A DNA stretch of 64,000 bases from Phaeodactylum tricornutum CCAP 1055/1 (GCF_000150955.2 NC_011671.1:744001-808000); one strand, 5' to 3'; counted from the first letter of the stretch, positions 19,476 to 31,318 are shown. Numbers and translations: made by a program. The notes: a model not told the origin generated them from the sequence alone.

Positions 19476-22400
19476 TCAAAGGTCCTCCTCAAATGGTCTG
19501 TCGATGCTTTCAACCATAATTGAACCCGTTAGAGGACACTCGGCCGCAATCAAACCGTCGAGTTCAGCGCGCAAGAGGTTGCGACGAGATATGTTATGTC
19601 TCGGAGTCATCTTTAGTTCGTGTTCAACCTCGGACACTCGCGAACGTTGCTTGTCGTTCAGATATGGCATAACCTCGCGTTTTAAAGCACTTTCGAGAAA
19701 AACGTAGCCGGAAGGAAAGACATAGAATGGTTCCCCAGAAGTCACTACAGGCTTATTCGTGAACGCGCAACGAGCATCAGCCTTCACTTGCATGTGATGA
19801 TTCCGAAGCCGTGCAATATCTTGCCGGAGAGCATCACACGTCCTATCACACTCATTCATCTCTCTCAGAAAGCCATCAATCTTTGTAGAATAAGATGTCA
19901 AAGCCTCGCATATTTCATCTTTAATTTGATCGATTTGCGCAAAGTCAGGGCTGGTTAATGCACATAGTGAGAAAGATATTTGCTAAACGAACACAACGAC
20001 ATTGCAGTTATCCACTTACAGGAAGGGTAAAACGTCTTCTATTGAAATGACGTCCGGGCCACAATCACGAAGCACTGACACAACACGAGATACAACATCT
20101 TTCCCGCCCCTGCTACTGCCATCGGTTGCAGCATTCTTGGCAATCATTAACCATAAGCCTTTTCTTTCTTCTAGTTCAGTGCTTTCCTGTGCAATTTCAC
20201 GAGCGAGGGAGGGGTCTACTTTAAGAGCAAGTTCCACAGCTTGTTGTCGCATACCTAATCCCAAGTAAAGCTTGATTGCTGATCGAAAGTGCCGGCCAGT
20301 TCCCAAAATTGTCCTAAGCGCGTAGGACAGGTCCAGAGCTGTAGAGAGTTCTTGATTCGCCGCAACAGGAGGCGTCCATTCTCCCGAAAGGAAGCCCTTG
20401 GTTGTGGCTTCAATCACGGCCGCCGATGATGCAACGTGTGAGGAAAGAAACTTGTAGAGCGGCTCCTCGTCCTCGAAGTTTGAGTACAAAGAAATCAAAT
20501 AATTATAAACAGCCGTACTCTGGCAACCTTGGCTGATTACTCCTTCCAAGTAATTTGCGGAAACAGTGGAATCATCCACGAAAGACGGTGCTTGATTGCT
20601 ATTGGTATTGCTTCGAGTTTCAAGGCCGTCGTTCGAAGTCTTCGATCCCATACTGACATCGTGTCTGTTCCCTCTCGCGAAGGAAGGGTCCAGAGATCCC
20701 TGGCTCTTGGCCGCTTCCAAGCCTTTTTTAGTCCGTGCCAATTCACTGCGGAGTTTTTCGTAGCGCATGATATAAGGTAAGAGCCGCAGAGGGTTCAGGC
20801 CCGCTGGATAGAGAGCGAGAAAGCTCTCCGTCGCCGCGCTGGGCGCCTGGGCCATAAAAATCGAAGCGTGTTTGTAGTACAGTGGCTCGGCATCTTGAAA
20901 TGGAGCCTCGTTCAAGATTTTCAACGCAGCACAGGCTCCACTCTGTAAAGAAAAGGGAAAATGAATGACTTGTCAGCTGATTCAGTAAACTTGATTCTAC
21001 ACATGAGTACATCAGCAAAACAAACATACATTGTCTTTAGAACCAATGCTTAGCGCTGCATTGACGGCGGTGGCAATGTCACCACTCCTCGTTGCAAACG
21101 TCGCACACTCTGCAGCCTCCACATCGTGAGACGTAAGAATTTTCATTATCGTTTTCGCATCCATATTGTCGACGTTGGCGTCCAGAAATTGTGACAACAG
21201 AGCTTTGTGCTGCGCAGCTGTCTCCGAATCTGCTCCGCTACTAGACAAAGCTTGCAAAGACGGCTCACTGCGCTCGTGTAGATAAAGCTCAGCAAGCCAG
21301 GCACCAATCATGGTGCATGTCATTTTGTCCTCGTTCATCTTTCCAATCCTCATATTGTCGACCAAGTACGTAATGAGAGGAAGATTGCTTGATTCCAAAC
21401 TAGCGCGGGCTTTCCAAGAGCCGCCGTAACCTTGCGGATCATCGATGCCCAACTTGGGCAGAGCAAGACGAATGGCGGTGTCGGCGAATGGCTCGATATA
21501 GGAAGGGCACTGCGCCAGGTACTTGGCCGCCAATTCCGCCCTTCCCTGCGACAAGTGGTACTCGGCGCGAACAGCAGTCACTACGGCCTTTTGCGCCGAG
21601 TTGGTGCACAACGCCTTGGCCTGTTCAAACAATGCTTCTTGAGCTATTTCTTGATCCGACAAAACCGAAGTGGATCGATTGACAGTGTCCTTGCGCTGAT
21701 TCTGGCGGTCGCCGGAAGACAAACCTATTGCAGTCGCTGTGGAGGCGTTTGTCAAGCACTTTTGTAACGTGAATTTCCACACGTCCCGGTCTTCTTGGCT
21801 CGACGAAATGTGTACGAGCGATCGAGCTTTACGAAGCCAGACTTGATCGGGTCGCCGAATATCCATGAGTAGGGATCCAAGTCCGAGTGCACTCTCGTTC
21901 GTTGAAGAGTTACTGTTGTTGTCGAGATCGACGCGTTCCTTTTGAATAACCTTTTGTGCAACCCGGTTAACGTATCGAACCTCATTGGCTTCCGTTAGCA
22001 ACACCCAGTGATGTGGTGTCACGGCAAGCGATACGCACGGTACAATTCCTTCGGAGTAACTCAACAACCCCGTCTCCATGACCATGCTACTGCCACCAGC
22101 CAATACGCTCGGACTGCTCAAAGTGCGATCTACCGTACCGTAATATATCCCCGTTGCCGTTCGCATAGCAAATTGATCCGCGCAAACCTGTAAATCGGCA
22201 AATTCTATTGAGCCAGGCAATTCCGTCAAGGACGTATGGACTTGATCAGCCAAGACCATTGGAAAACTAGAACTGTGTGGGGAATAAAAAGTGTGGAATC
22301 GCGTGCGTTGATGTCGACCCGACGTGGCAACGAGGATGAGCAATCCAGTGCGCAGGCGTTCGACGTAAATACCCGAGACGGCCGCTGCACTGGATTCATC

Positions 22401-23507
22401 CGTTTCGGTGGAAAGCTTGTGCAACAAAATCGGCATTCGGGAGTTGAGGATCTTGTCCTCGGACGATTCCTCGCGTTGTGGCGATACGACGGCATACTCA
22501 TATATTTCTCCGTTGGAAGTGCCCAGCAAAATGGGTTTGGAGGAACCTTCCGTACCTTTATCTTTGTCCCATGCCACGGCTGTCACATATGTATCCTGTG
22601 AGAGTCCTTTCTGGATCGACTGTTGTGACGTGTCGTCCCGTCGATGCGCAACCGCAGTTGCAGCAATGCCGGTCAAGAACGAAACTGGATCAACAGGACT
22701 GCCGTCAACAGCCGGACCAAAGCCTAGCAACTTCCGAACGGCACGTTTGGGCGTGGCATTGGAATGAATGTAATAGAGCTCACCGTTGGCAGCACTCAAG
22801 AGGGTATGGGAAGCCGTAGGATCGACCAGGACATGGCGAATACGGCCATCTCCACGAGCGGGCGGAGGCAGCGCTATCCACTGATCCGCAAGACCCCCAC
22901 CGCGACGGACGTTCCACCGTGATACGAGACGCAGAATTGGCTGGGACGACGACTGTCCGGGGCACTCGAGTGCCGCAACGATCCATCCGTTGGCAGCGGC
23001 CACACAATGGGGACGCGGCGGACGCAGAGGGAGGGACCCGGAAGAAGACGCGGTGTTGACGGTGCGGTCCTCTAGCGTGTCTGACCCTTTCGCCTCATTC
23101 CCCTGCGATGTATTGAGTACGCGGCTCATAAAGCCACCTATACCGTAGTAGTTGGATTCGTCCGTTTCATCAGTGGACGTATCTGTGCTTCCGCTTCCAA
23201 ATCTTCGCCCCGCCGACGACTTAGTAGTAGTCCCGCTGCCAGTACCGGTAGGATTTTTTGCTCCATCCTTACTGGAATGCAAGCCCAGCTGTTGTCCGGC
23301 TTGCTGACTGGCTTTGACTAGCTTTTGGTAATTCGATAGCGACAGCGCGGCTGGAATAGGCCATTCCACGTGCCGTGCCGCCCAGATTGGGGGTTCGTCC
23401 GTCAAAGACGCCGCAGGAAGTGTACTAGGGGCTCGGCGAGCCCGTCGACTACGAGAAGGATGAGGATCCTCAAACGGGTTCGTTACGCCTCCCATCACAG
23501 AGCTCAT
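19476..23507 (-). CDS. VPS18: VPS18 (Pep3), HOPS/CORVET core subunit
   Basis: Exons 23507-21030, 20942-20020 and 19950-19476 (introns of 87 and 69 bp, GTATGT...ACAG and GTAAGT...CCAG). Phases match and give about 1,291 residues, longer than the usual ~1,000 because of a low-complexity N-terminal third. An N-terminal beta-propeller region with HCVAAANGWIVAALECPG is followed by a clathrin-heavy-chain-like helical repeat (QEALFEQAKALCTNSAQKAV; YKFLSSHVASSA), then the Vps18 C-terminal signature LPDFAQIDQIKDEICEAL and a RING-like end (GEPFYVFPSGYVFLESALKR ... ECPLTGSIMVESIDRPF). It tethers membranes at late endosome or vacuole fusion. The start at MSSVMGGV is preferred; an in-frame ATG at 23696 would add 63 residues. 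The RING zinc ligands are largely missing. Confidence 0.88.
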
Positions 23508-24034
23508 GTTGAACAAGTCTGAGATGCCACGAACAGAGTCACTTGAAATCGCGCCAAGCTTGAAATATAGAGCTTTATAGGGAACGCTACTGCGATTGCT
23601 TCGAGGACAAACTTTTACTTCCGTCTCACCGCGGTCGCGCACTTGGGTACCGTAGTTGTCGTCAAGGCGATGCCATGTGCATCGACAAGATTTCAATCAA
23701 GAAAATAGCAGATGCCGTGCCGTGGTTGCTGTTTCTCGAGAAAACAATGTCGTTGCCATTTGAGCCCTAAACAAATTTTAAGGGAAGGGTTTAGGCCGAC
23801 CAGACCAGAAACGGACCCGGAAAGAGGACAGACGTCCCTATCCAGAATACCTTCTCTGTCAGGAAAGCGATTGTGAACCGATTCACATAATCGTCTCTTT
23901 CTCCTTGTCAAGAAGAAAGCTTGCTACCTAGCTAGGTCTAAAGGTCAGAAACGATGCAGCGCCTATAGTGAGCCGCTAGTAGACGCCACGAACGTTCCAA
24001 TTGGGTCGGACGCTCGCTTTGTTCACGGTCATAA
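23508..24034. other. intergenic, divergent promoter region
   Basis: Lies between the starts of VPS18 (minus) and ADAT1 (plus). The VPS18 frame stays open to 23696. Otherwise I see nothing specific. Confidence 0.5.
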
Positions 24035-25564
24035 ATGAGTTCGTCGACAAGCGGGACGTTCGCCGTTCGTCACGTCGAGAAACGCCGAATCAGCACTTGT
24101 CGGTTTGCCGACCGGGTGGCCGAGATGTCGGTGGATCGCTACCGTCAGCTTGTCCCCAGCGAATACCGTCAAGCACAACAAGCCTGCCTCGCCACGTTCG
24201 TGGCGCATGAAGCTGATTCCGATCGACTCTGGGTGATTGCACTCGGAGTGGGTACCAAATTTTTGACCGAAGCTGTACTAGAATCAGAGCAACGCGACAA
24301 CTCTGTATACGGAACGCGTGTTCGAGATTGCCACGCCGAAGCTCTCGCGCGTCGTGCTCTTTTGCGATATCTGGCACTGGAAATAGAAACATTGGTCGCT
24401 CCATCCGACACGGAACCGTCGAATGCCGAACTACAGCCTCCCGTCCGCTTGTTGGAAAATTGCCGTGCTCTTGGTACCACCAATCCGCTATTTCGGATCC
24501 GCCACGGAATAACGTTGCACATGTACACATCATCTGCTCCCTGTGGCAACGCCGTTTTGAAAAAGTTTGCTACATTTCAGCGTGAAGTCTTTCGCGACTT
24601 GCCTCCCGAACAGTGGCCTTCCGAACCGCATCCTCCAATGCCCGGCCACGCCATTCCATTCGGGCAGTTCGCTCTACTCGTCAAACACGACGCCACTGCT
24701 GCAATTGGTCGACCTAGTTTGACAATTGATCCGTCAACCTCCGCGTCGGTATTGGTGGAAAGCGGTACGGCACCACTAGATGGAAAGCTGGAGACGAATC
24801 GCTCGGCATCATCAGGCAAAGGCTGGCCAGCCCAAACCACGACCGATTGGTGTCCACCCGGAACCTCCACCGTTTGGAAACAGGCGGGTAGCATCCACAC
24901 TTGCTCGGACAAGCTTCTGCGCTGGAACTTACTTGGTCTCCAAGGCTCACTAATGTCTTCTTACCTGTCAGCCCCGGTGTTTGCAACGACCTTGACCGTC
25001 GGTCGCAAGTTAAGCAATGTCTGTTGTAGGCGTGCCGTTTGCTGTCGGGCTGTGACCAAGACATCGCAGCGAAAACCGTCAAACTCTCCCACTTTCCCGA
25101 AGATCCACCATCCGGCTATTCTGGGAACGGCCGTGTACTTGGACGAAACTGGCATTGTCGACATGGCCTCATCTCGACAAGCGGAAGGCCAAGATGTCCG
25201 CTTTCATTCCACGCGCTGTTGGGTTTGGTGTGCTTCAGGAATGACCGCAGTCGAATGTTTGGACGGCAGTACCGGTTTTCTGTGGCCAGAGGATACAACG
25301 GATTGCCAACAAAGGAACAAGGATGGACAACGAACGACTTCACTCGTATGCACTTTGGTCCTGACCGAGCTCCTTGTACAATTACGTGGGCGCACCTCTT
25401 CAGACGCACTGGGGACCACAAAGGCGGTCCCTCAGTCACTCCCGGACCTCCTGGCGCTGAAGCAACGAGTCTCACCAAGACACGAACAAACGAAACAGAA
25501 TTTACTTTCCAGGCATCCGCTCTTGCGGCAGTGGAAACAACGAGGGTCCCGATGCACAACATAA
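24035..25564 (+). CDS. ADAT1: tRNA-specific adenosine deaminase 1 (ADAT1/Tad1-like)
   Basis: 509 residues in a single exon. An adenosine-deaminase (A_deamin) domain spans most of the protein. Zinc ligands and the proton shuttle are visible: His100 and Glu102 in VRDCHAEALARRALLRYL, Cys170 in YTSSAPCGNA, and Cys290 in HTCSDKLLRWNLLGLQG. Family members convert A37 of eukaryotic tRNA-Ala to inosine. There are no double-stranded-RNA-binding domains, which argues against ADAR. A low-complexity insertion lies between Cys170 and Cys290. The gene converges on DDM1 with about 70 bp between stops. Confidence 0.85.
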   Translation: MSSSTSGTFAVRHVEKRRISTCRFADRVAEMSVDRYRQLVPSEYRQAQQACLATFVAHEADSDRLWVIALGVGTKFLTEAVLESEQRDNSVYGTRVRDCHAEALARRALLRYLALEIETLVAPSDTEPSNAELQPPVRLLENCRALGTTNPLFRIRHGITLHMYTSSAPCGNAVLKKFATFQREVFRDLPPEQWPSEPHPPMPGHAIPFGQFALLVKHDATAAIGRPSLTIDPSTSASVLVESGTAPLDGKLETNRSASSGKGWPAQTTTDWCPPGTSTVWKQAGSIHTCSDKLLRWNLLGLQGSLMSSYLSAPVFATTLTVGRKLSNVCCRRAVCCRAVTKTSQRKPSNSPTFPKIHHPAILGTAVYLDETGIVDMASSRQAEGQDVRFHSTRCWVWCASGMTAVECLDGSTGFLWPEDTTDCQQRNKDGQRTTSLVCTLVLTELLVQLRGRTSSDALGTTKAVPQSLPDLLALKQRVSPRHEQTKQNLLSRHPLLRQWKQRGSRCTT

Positions 25565-25634
25565 TTCGCTAATGTAAAAGGTCGATTTTTTTTTGAAATC
25601 TTTGTACTATTCAACTCCCTCTACGCTTTGTTTT

Positions 25635-28200
25635 TCACGTCTTCATGGAACCCAACATATCACCCGACTGAACTTCGATGAGATCGTACATGCGTCCTTC
25701 CGAGGGAGGGGCACCTGGACCGGAGCTGAATAGACACTTACGATCCATGATCATTTCGAATTCGTCGTCGTCAATCTTGATATCTTCCACGTCACCCCCC
25801 TTGGCGTTCAAGTCCTTGATATCGGACTCGAGCAAGGACGTGAGATGATCAAAATTAATGTCACCGCGCGAGCGACGCCCACCCTTGCGAAAGTCGCCGC
25901 CGGCAATGGTCATGCGTTCCAGTTTCTTTTTCGATATTTGTTTTTCCATCATTTCAATGTCGACCGAGTTGACGGTCAAGAGACGGTAAACGGCCACGGG
26001 CAAGTCCTGGCCGAGACGATGCGCGCGGTCCATGGCTTGACTATCCGCGTGCGGGTTCCAGTCACTGTCAAAGATGATTACCGTATCGGCGCTGGTCAAG
26101 TTAATTCCCAAACCACCGGCGCGGGTGCTCAGTAAAAAGACAAAGTGACGGTCGTCGGCCTTGCTACGACGGCCATTCTCACCGGCAGTCTTTTCCGCAT
26201 TGAATTGATCCATCTGTCGCTGACGCTCGTCAATATTGGTGGAACCGTCGATCCGGCAAAAATTCCAGTTTCGGAAGAGCAGATAGTCTTCCATCACGTT
26301 CAAGACGCTCGTCATTTGACTAAAGATGAGGACTTGGTGGCCGTCCCGATACAGACGACTCAACATGCGATCGAGCAGGGCGAACTTTCCGCTGGCGCGG
26401 ACCAGCAATTGCGGATGGGCCGTGCCCAAATGGACGCCGCTGGCGGGATCGATCGGTTCCCCGAACAAAAACGGGTGGTTGATGTTCTTACGATGATTCA
26501 TGAGTTTATTGGTCTGACTCAGAGTCCGACCATTTTCAATGCCCTGCGCAATCAGGGTATCCCGCAGCGTGCCCTTGTCAATCAAGTCGGCGTAGCCGGC
26601 TTGCAGTTTGGAAATCCCGCTGTATACAATGACTTCCTTTTTGGGCGGCATTTCGGAAAGGACGTCCAACTTGATGCGGCGGAGCAAAAAGGGGCGGAGG
26701 ATTTCGTGCAACTTGGTGACGGTCTGATTCTTGCGCTCCTCAATAATGATGGAGGTTTCGTCGGTGCCGCCGCGTGTCTTTTGTCCGATATCCTTGAAAC
26801 CGAACCAGGACTGAAAGACGGAGAGATCGTCAAAGATTTGCGGATTCACAAAGTTGAGCAAACTCCAGAGTTCATCCAGGGTATTCTGAATGGGTGTCCC
26901 GGTCAACAAAAGGCGGTTGGCGGCTTTGAGACGTTTGAGCGAGGTAAGCAGTGTACAGCGGTGATTTTTCAAACGATGTCCTTCATCGACAATAAGATAG
27001 GTGAACTCGGTGAGTTTTTCTAGTTTGGCTTGATCGCGGATGGACACTTCGTAGGAGGTGACGATAAAGGGAAAGTTGGGACTCCGTCTTAGTTTGGGAT
27101 TGAGTGGTCCTTTGAGCATGGCTTCCCGTTCCGGTGCGGTGCCGTGGTATCGAACGACGGGATGTTGGGGCAACCACTTTTCGAATTCGCGCACCCAATT
27201 GGGCAAGGTTGCCAAGGGTGCGACAACGAGGAAGGGTCCCGATACGCCCTGTAGGAGCAAATGCGCAATGAGTGCTACGCACTGAATGGTCTTGCCGAGT
27301 CCCATTTCGTCGGCCAGTATCCCGGAAACCCCGTTTTCGTAGAGTGAGGCCAACCAGCGGACTCCTTCCAACTGATAATCCTTGAGGATGCAACCGTCGG
27401 CCAGATTCTTGGGCTGCACGAATATGGGCTTACTGCCCTGGCGGAGTCGCGTGTCTTGGTCCTGCGCTGTTTCGAGCGCGTCGGTTGCGGTCTTGGTCTT
27501 TTTGGCGGTACCGCCGTTGGTGTCGGTCTTGCGTTTCTTGGTCTTCTGGTGGGCCTTCTGGAGCGCACGCTGTGCGTCTTCGGCCATGGCTGCCTGCAGC
27601 TCATCCAAATCATTGGCGATGAACTGCGAATACTCGGACGCTTTGGACAGCAGGAAATCCAATTGGTTTTCCTGATTGTGATATTATTGTGATGAATAGA
27701 TGGGTGGGTGAGGGTCGAGTACGTCCAACGACACACACACACACACACATGCATACACACACACATATCACTCTACACACACACGCATATATACAAACAT
27801 CTATACACACACAAACATTACAAACGTACCCTCGCGTGATAATGCGGTTCCTTGACGGGCGCCTCCGCCGCGACGGCCGCATCCGATTCCGACGACACAG
27901 TGGTTGCTTGACGGAATCTTCTTCGGAATCACTGGCTTGGACTTGTCCCGCCACGAGCGCCGCTCGCAAGAGCTGGGGCGCGGCGGTGATTTCCCGGGGT
28001 TGATCGTGCGGGTGCAAGCGTTCCTGGTGCGTTTGTTCTGCCTGCGCGTGTTCCAAATCCCGCAACAAGCATTCTTCCTCGTCGGCGTCTTCCGGCACCG
28101 AGTCCGGATCGTCGGGGTCCGGCGTCGACGTCGGTTCCGACGCCGCGGAATGGAACGGCGATTCCGGCAGGCCCGGTGGGACGTCCGATACCAGACTCAT
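25635..28200 (-). CDS. DDM1: SNF2-family chromatin remodeller of the DDM1/LSH (HELLS) type
   Basis: Exon 2 (27671-25635) carries a complete SNF2 ATPase: DEMGLGKTIQ (Walker A), VVAPLATLPNW, LIVDEGHRLKN (DEGH box, typical of the DDM1/LSH group), LLLTGTPIQNTLDELWSLL, and helicase C motifs LLSTRAGGLGINLTSADTVI and AMDRAHRLGQ. The family slides nucleosomes and is needed for DNA and H3K9 methylation at repeats. The intron (27672-27829, GTACGT...TCAG) contains a CA-rich microsatellite. Exon 1 from ATG 28200 reads an acidic N-terminus (SDSEEDSVKQ), but the segment that joins exon 2 naturally (VKEPHYHAR then ENQLDFLLSKA) is in a different frame, so a one-base shift is implied near 27900-27915. The start could also be 28215. 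Confidence 0.85.
27731..27813. repeat. CA-rich microsatellite in DDM1 intron
   Basis: Interrupted (CA)n tracts lie inside the intron. They create spurious open frames on both strands. Confidence 0.9.
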
Positions 28201-28879
28201 GGCGCAATTGATCACGGAACAAAGAGACAGAGCGAACGAGGTGGCAGTAGCGTAAGAGCTTGATGGGTTGGTAGCCTACAGTTACTTACGACTCGGTAGG
28301 ATGACGGGTACGTAGGTAGGTAGGTAGGTAGGTAGACTGACTCTAGAAGAAAGAGAAGAGACGGTACGGAAACAGCCGGAACGCCCGAGGCCCCGTTGCG
28401 GTGTACGCGTGGTGGAATGGAATGGATTGCCAGGGAAAAAACTCCCCACAAACCCCCCCCACTTTACTCCCGTCCGCCGTGGAACACGGACGGGAAACCT
28501 CCCGCGTTCGGAGTCGGCCAAAGGTTCCCGCCAAACTCCTGCTCCGCCGACCCCGCCAATGCGATCCGTCTATCGTCAGGTATAGAGGTAGCAGTGAGTA
28601 CAGCCACCCAGCTTTGTGTTCCGTACGAGAAAACGTCCGGGTCCGTGTCACGGACAGTTCCGTCCCGTCGACCATGGCCCCGGAAGCATTGCGACAGGTA
28701 CACACAAGTTACGGAACGAACCAATCCACGGCAACCCATTCATTCATTCTCCCTGTACCGACATACCAAAAAACAACACTTCGTCTCGTCGGTGTGCGGT
28801 GAGACTTTACTCACGCTCCTCCGTTCCGGTGATCGACCATCGACCCTTCGTTTCACACACACTCACACACACTTGTTCC
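28201..28879. other. intergenic, bidirectional promoter region
   Basis: Separates divergent DDM1 and the GT41 gene. It contains TACAGTTACTTAC at 28277-28289 and a GTAG tetranucleotide tract at 28312-28334. Open frames on both strands show no protein features. Confidence 0.5.
28312..28334. repeat. GTAG tetranucleotide microsatellite
   Basis: About six perfect units of GTAG lie in the presumed promoter between DDM1 and the GT41 gene. Confidence 0.9.
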
Positions 28880-31318
28880 ATGACGATTGACGCTCCACGC
28901 TCCCGTCCACGTCGGCCGTTCCGACGTTGGCTGGTCCTCGGTGTGACCATCCTTTCCTACTCCGGGATGTTCGTGCGAGCGCAACAACAATCACCGCAAC
29001 AATCGCTGTCCGGCGACGTCCTCCGGGACGGACCGGCGTACTGGCAACGCGGTCGGGATCATTTCCGGGACGGCCGCTACGACGACGCCGCCACTGATTT
29101 GTGGAAGGCCGTACTCTTGCACACGCAGACACCACCCGCACAAACGTACGATGTACAGGACGTCTTTCGGTTGTTCCTGCAGTGCTACGTGGTGCGGGAC
29201 CGGGCCGCCGACGGATTGGCTTTCGTGGCGGGAGAATCCTTCCGCCGGGGACAGGACGACATGGGACGACTCTACCTGCAACAGGCACTCGGCATGGACC
29301 CACGCAACGATGCGGCGTTGCTCGTCCAAGCCGAATTCGGCGACGCCGTGGACCAGTCGTTGTCGGCGTCGACAACGGCACCCACGTCGCACGACAACCC
29401 CTTTCCGGGACAAACGCCGGAACAACTCTACGAAGTCGCCAGTCGCCAATTTTCCGACAAGAACTACGAAGCCTGTGCCGACGTATTCGAACTGTCCTGC
29501 CAGCAATCGGGACGGAAAATCGGACCCTCCTGTGCCAACGCCGTATACTGTCGAAACATGTTGACGGATTGGGGATTCAACGGCACACAGTTTGACCGGG
29601 ACATGCAGACCATTGCGACGCTCGTCCGAACCGAAACGGCGCAGTACCGATTCCGACACGAAACCGACGCGAACCAGTTCGTGTGGCAGCGGGCGACGTC
29701 GCCCCATCCCCACATGATGCTCGGTTACCCGGTAGATCCCTTGCTCAAGCGCTACGTCGCCGAGTCCGCGGCCTACTTGGACGAACAAATGGCACGCCTC
29801 GCCCACACCGCACCCACCGAGACCGCGTTGCCCTCTCTCCCGCCGGGACTACCCTACCACGTCCACGACGATCGCCAACGGTTTGCTGACGAACGCGCGG
29901 CGGATCCTCACGCCAAAATACGTGTCGGCTTTGTCGGATCCGGCTTCAACTCGAAAGCCGTCCTCTATCTGTCCCAAGATATGTTTCGATTCTTCGGTCG
30001 CGAGTTCGAAATTCACGTCTTTTCCTTTGGTCCACGGGACCATCCCATGTTCATTGAGCGCGGCATGCGTGGCGTCGATTGGCGAGAGCGTGTCAAGTCC
30101 AACGTTCACTTCTTTCACGATTGCCAAGCCATGAAGCTGGATCACATCAAAGCCGCACGCTTCATTCACGACCAGAATATACACATACTCATCGAATGGG
30201 ACGGATACGCACGTCAGGGCGAACGAGCGCAAGGTCTCTTTGCTCTACGACCAGCCCCGATTCAGATCCTCCATCAAGAATACCTGGGCACCAGTGGGGC
30301 GCTCTACGTGGACTACCTCTTTACCGATCAAGTGTCGTCACCGCCATCCCTACAGCACCTGTACACGGAAAAACTCATCTATTTGCCGAACCATTTCTTC
30401 AGCAAAGGCCACGCCTACCAAAAGGAAGTCCGCGAGCCACGGTACGAATACCAACCCGTGACTCGTCCCCATCAGTTGGGGACGGGCTCTCCCCAAGAAA
30501 ATCGCTGTCTCGCTCCGCCCGACGTGGGACCCACCGACGTTGCGTTTGTCTATTGCAACTTCAACAAATTTCTCAAAAACAACCCCGAAACGGTCCGCGG
30601 CTGGATACAAATTCTACGGCAGGTCCCCGATTCGATCCTGTGCCTTCTGGACAACCCCCGCGACGGTATCCCCTACCTCCACAAATTCATTCACGAAGCC
30701 GCCGGCACTTCCGACGGAAATTCCCCGGATTCCTTCCAACCGGGCGACGGGGACGACTTGGTAAACCGCGTACACTTTCTCCCCTGGGAGCCCAATCCCT
30801 TCGATCACCAGCAGCGGAATCGCGATTTCTGCAACGCCATGTTGGATTCACACCCCTACAACGGCCACACGGTGGCGCAGGATGCCCTGTACGCGGGTGT
30901 CCCGATCGTAACCCGCAGCGACGGCGACGACATGAGTGCGCGGGTCACGACGTCCGCCAATCTGGTCCTGGGCTTGTCGCATTTGAACGCCGTACACGGT
31001 CCGGCGCAGTACGTGGCGATTGCCGTGGCGTTGGGGACCAACGCCACGCTGTTTCGGGAAACCCGGGAGCGGTTGATCGGTACGGCACTCCAGCGGAATC
31101 CCATGCACCCGTACTGGGATGTGGCTCGGTACGTACTGAACTTTGAAAGCGGGTTGCGCGTGGTTTGGGAACGTTTTCTTCGAGGCCAAGCGCCGGATCA
31201 CGTGGTCGTGGAGGAAACGGCGGACGCCGCGCGGGGTACGTACGACGACAAGATTCGGGCGCATCCACCGCAAGGCAACCGGGCACGCCGTGAGCGGGCA
31301 GCGAACGATGAACTGTAG
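28880..31318 (+). CDS. GT41-family glycosyltransferase (OGT/SPY-like) with N-terminal signal anchor
   Basis: 812 residues from the ATG at 28880; an in-frame extension upstream lacks support. Residues about 15-35 form a hydrophobic anchor (WLVLGVTILSYSGMFVRA) preceded by Arg-rich residues, a type II or signal-peptide arrangement. A short TPR-like region follows (AYWQRGRDHFRDGRYDDAA). The catalytic part has GT41 features: IRVGFVGSGFNSKAVLYLSQ, a PIQILHQEYLGTSG motif, VAFVYCNFNKFLKNNPETV, and MLDSHPYNGHTVAQDALYAG matching the OGT/SPY segment with NGHTT and GVP(I/M)VT. Nucleocytoplasmic members add GlcNAc (OGT) or fucose (SPY) to Ser/Thr. The anchor suggests a secretory-pathway acceptor instead. 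The donor sugar is unknown. Confidence 0.8.
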   Translation: MTIDAPRSRPRRPFRRWLVLGVTILSYSGMFVRAQQQSPQQSLSGDVLRDGPAYWQRGRDHFRDGRYDDAATDLWKAVLLHTQTPPAQTYDVQDVFRLFLQCYVVRDRAADGLAFVAGESFRRGQDDMGRLYLQQALGMDPRNDAALLVQAEFGDAVDQSLSASTTAPTSHDNPFPGQTPEQLYEVASRQFSDKNYEACADVFELSCQQSGRKIGPSCANAVYCRNMLTDWGFNGTQFDRDMQTIATLVRTETAQYRFRHETDANQFVWQRATSPHPHMMLGYPVDPLLKRYVAESAAYLDEQMARLAHTAPTETALPSLPPGLPYHVHDDRQRFADERAADPHAKIRVGFVGSGFNSKAVLYLSQDMFRFFGREFEIHVFSFGPRDHPMFIERGMRGVDWRERVKSNVHFFHDCQAMKLDHIKAARFIHDQNIHILIEWDGYARQGERAQGLFALRPAPIQILHQEYLGTSGALYVDYLFTDQVSSPPSLQHLYTEKLIYLPNHFFSKGHAYQKEVREPRYEYQPVTRPHQLGTGSPQENRCLAPPDVGPTDVAFVYCNFNKFLKNNPETVRGWIQILRQVPDSILCLLDNPRDGIPYLHKFIHEAAGTSDGNSPDSFQPGDGDDLVNRVHFLPWEPNPFDHQQRNRDFCNAMLDSHPYNGHTVAQDALYAGVPIVTRSDGDDMSARVTTSANLVLGLSHLNAVHGPAQYVAIAVALGTNATLFRETRERLIGTALQRNPMHPYWDVARYVLNFESGLRVVWERFLRGQAPDHVVVEETADAARGTYDDKIRAHPPQGNRARRERAANDEL

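Noticed and set aside
27600-28003. Open frames through the CA microsatellite with Cys/Val or His/Thr strings
   Set aside because: Low-complexity artefacts in the DDM1 intron and exon 1.
29101-31146. Several open frames inside the GT41 gene, both strands
   Set aside because: High GC coding sequence keeps alternative frames open; only the GT41 frame has conserved motifs.
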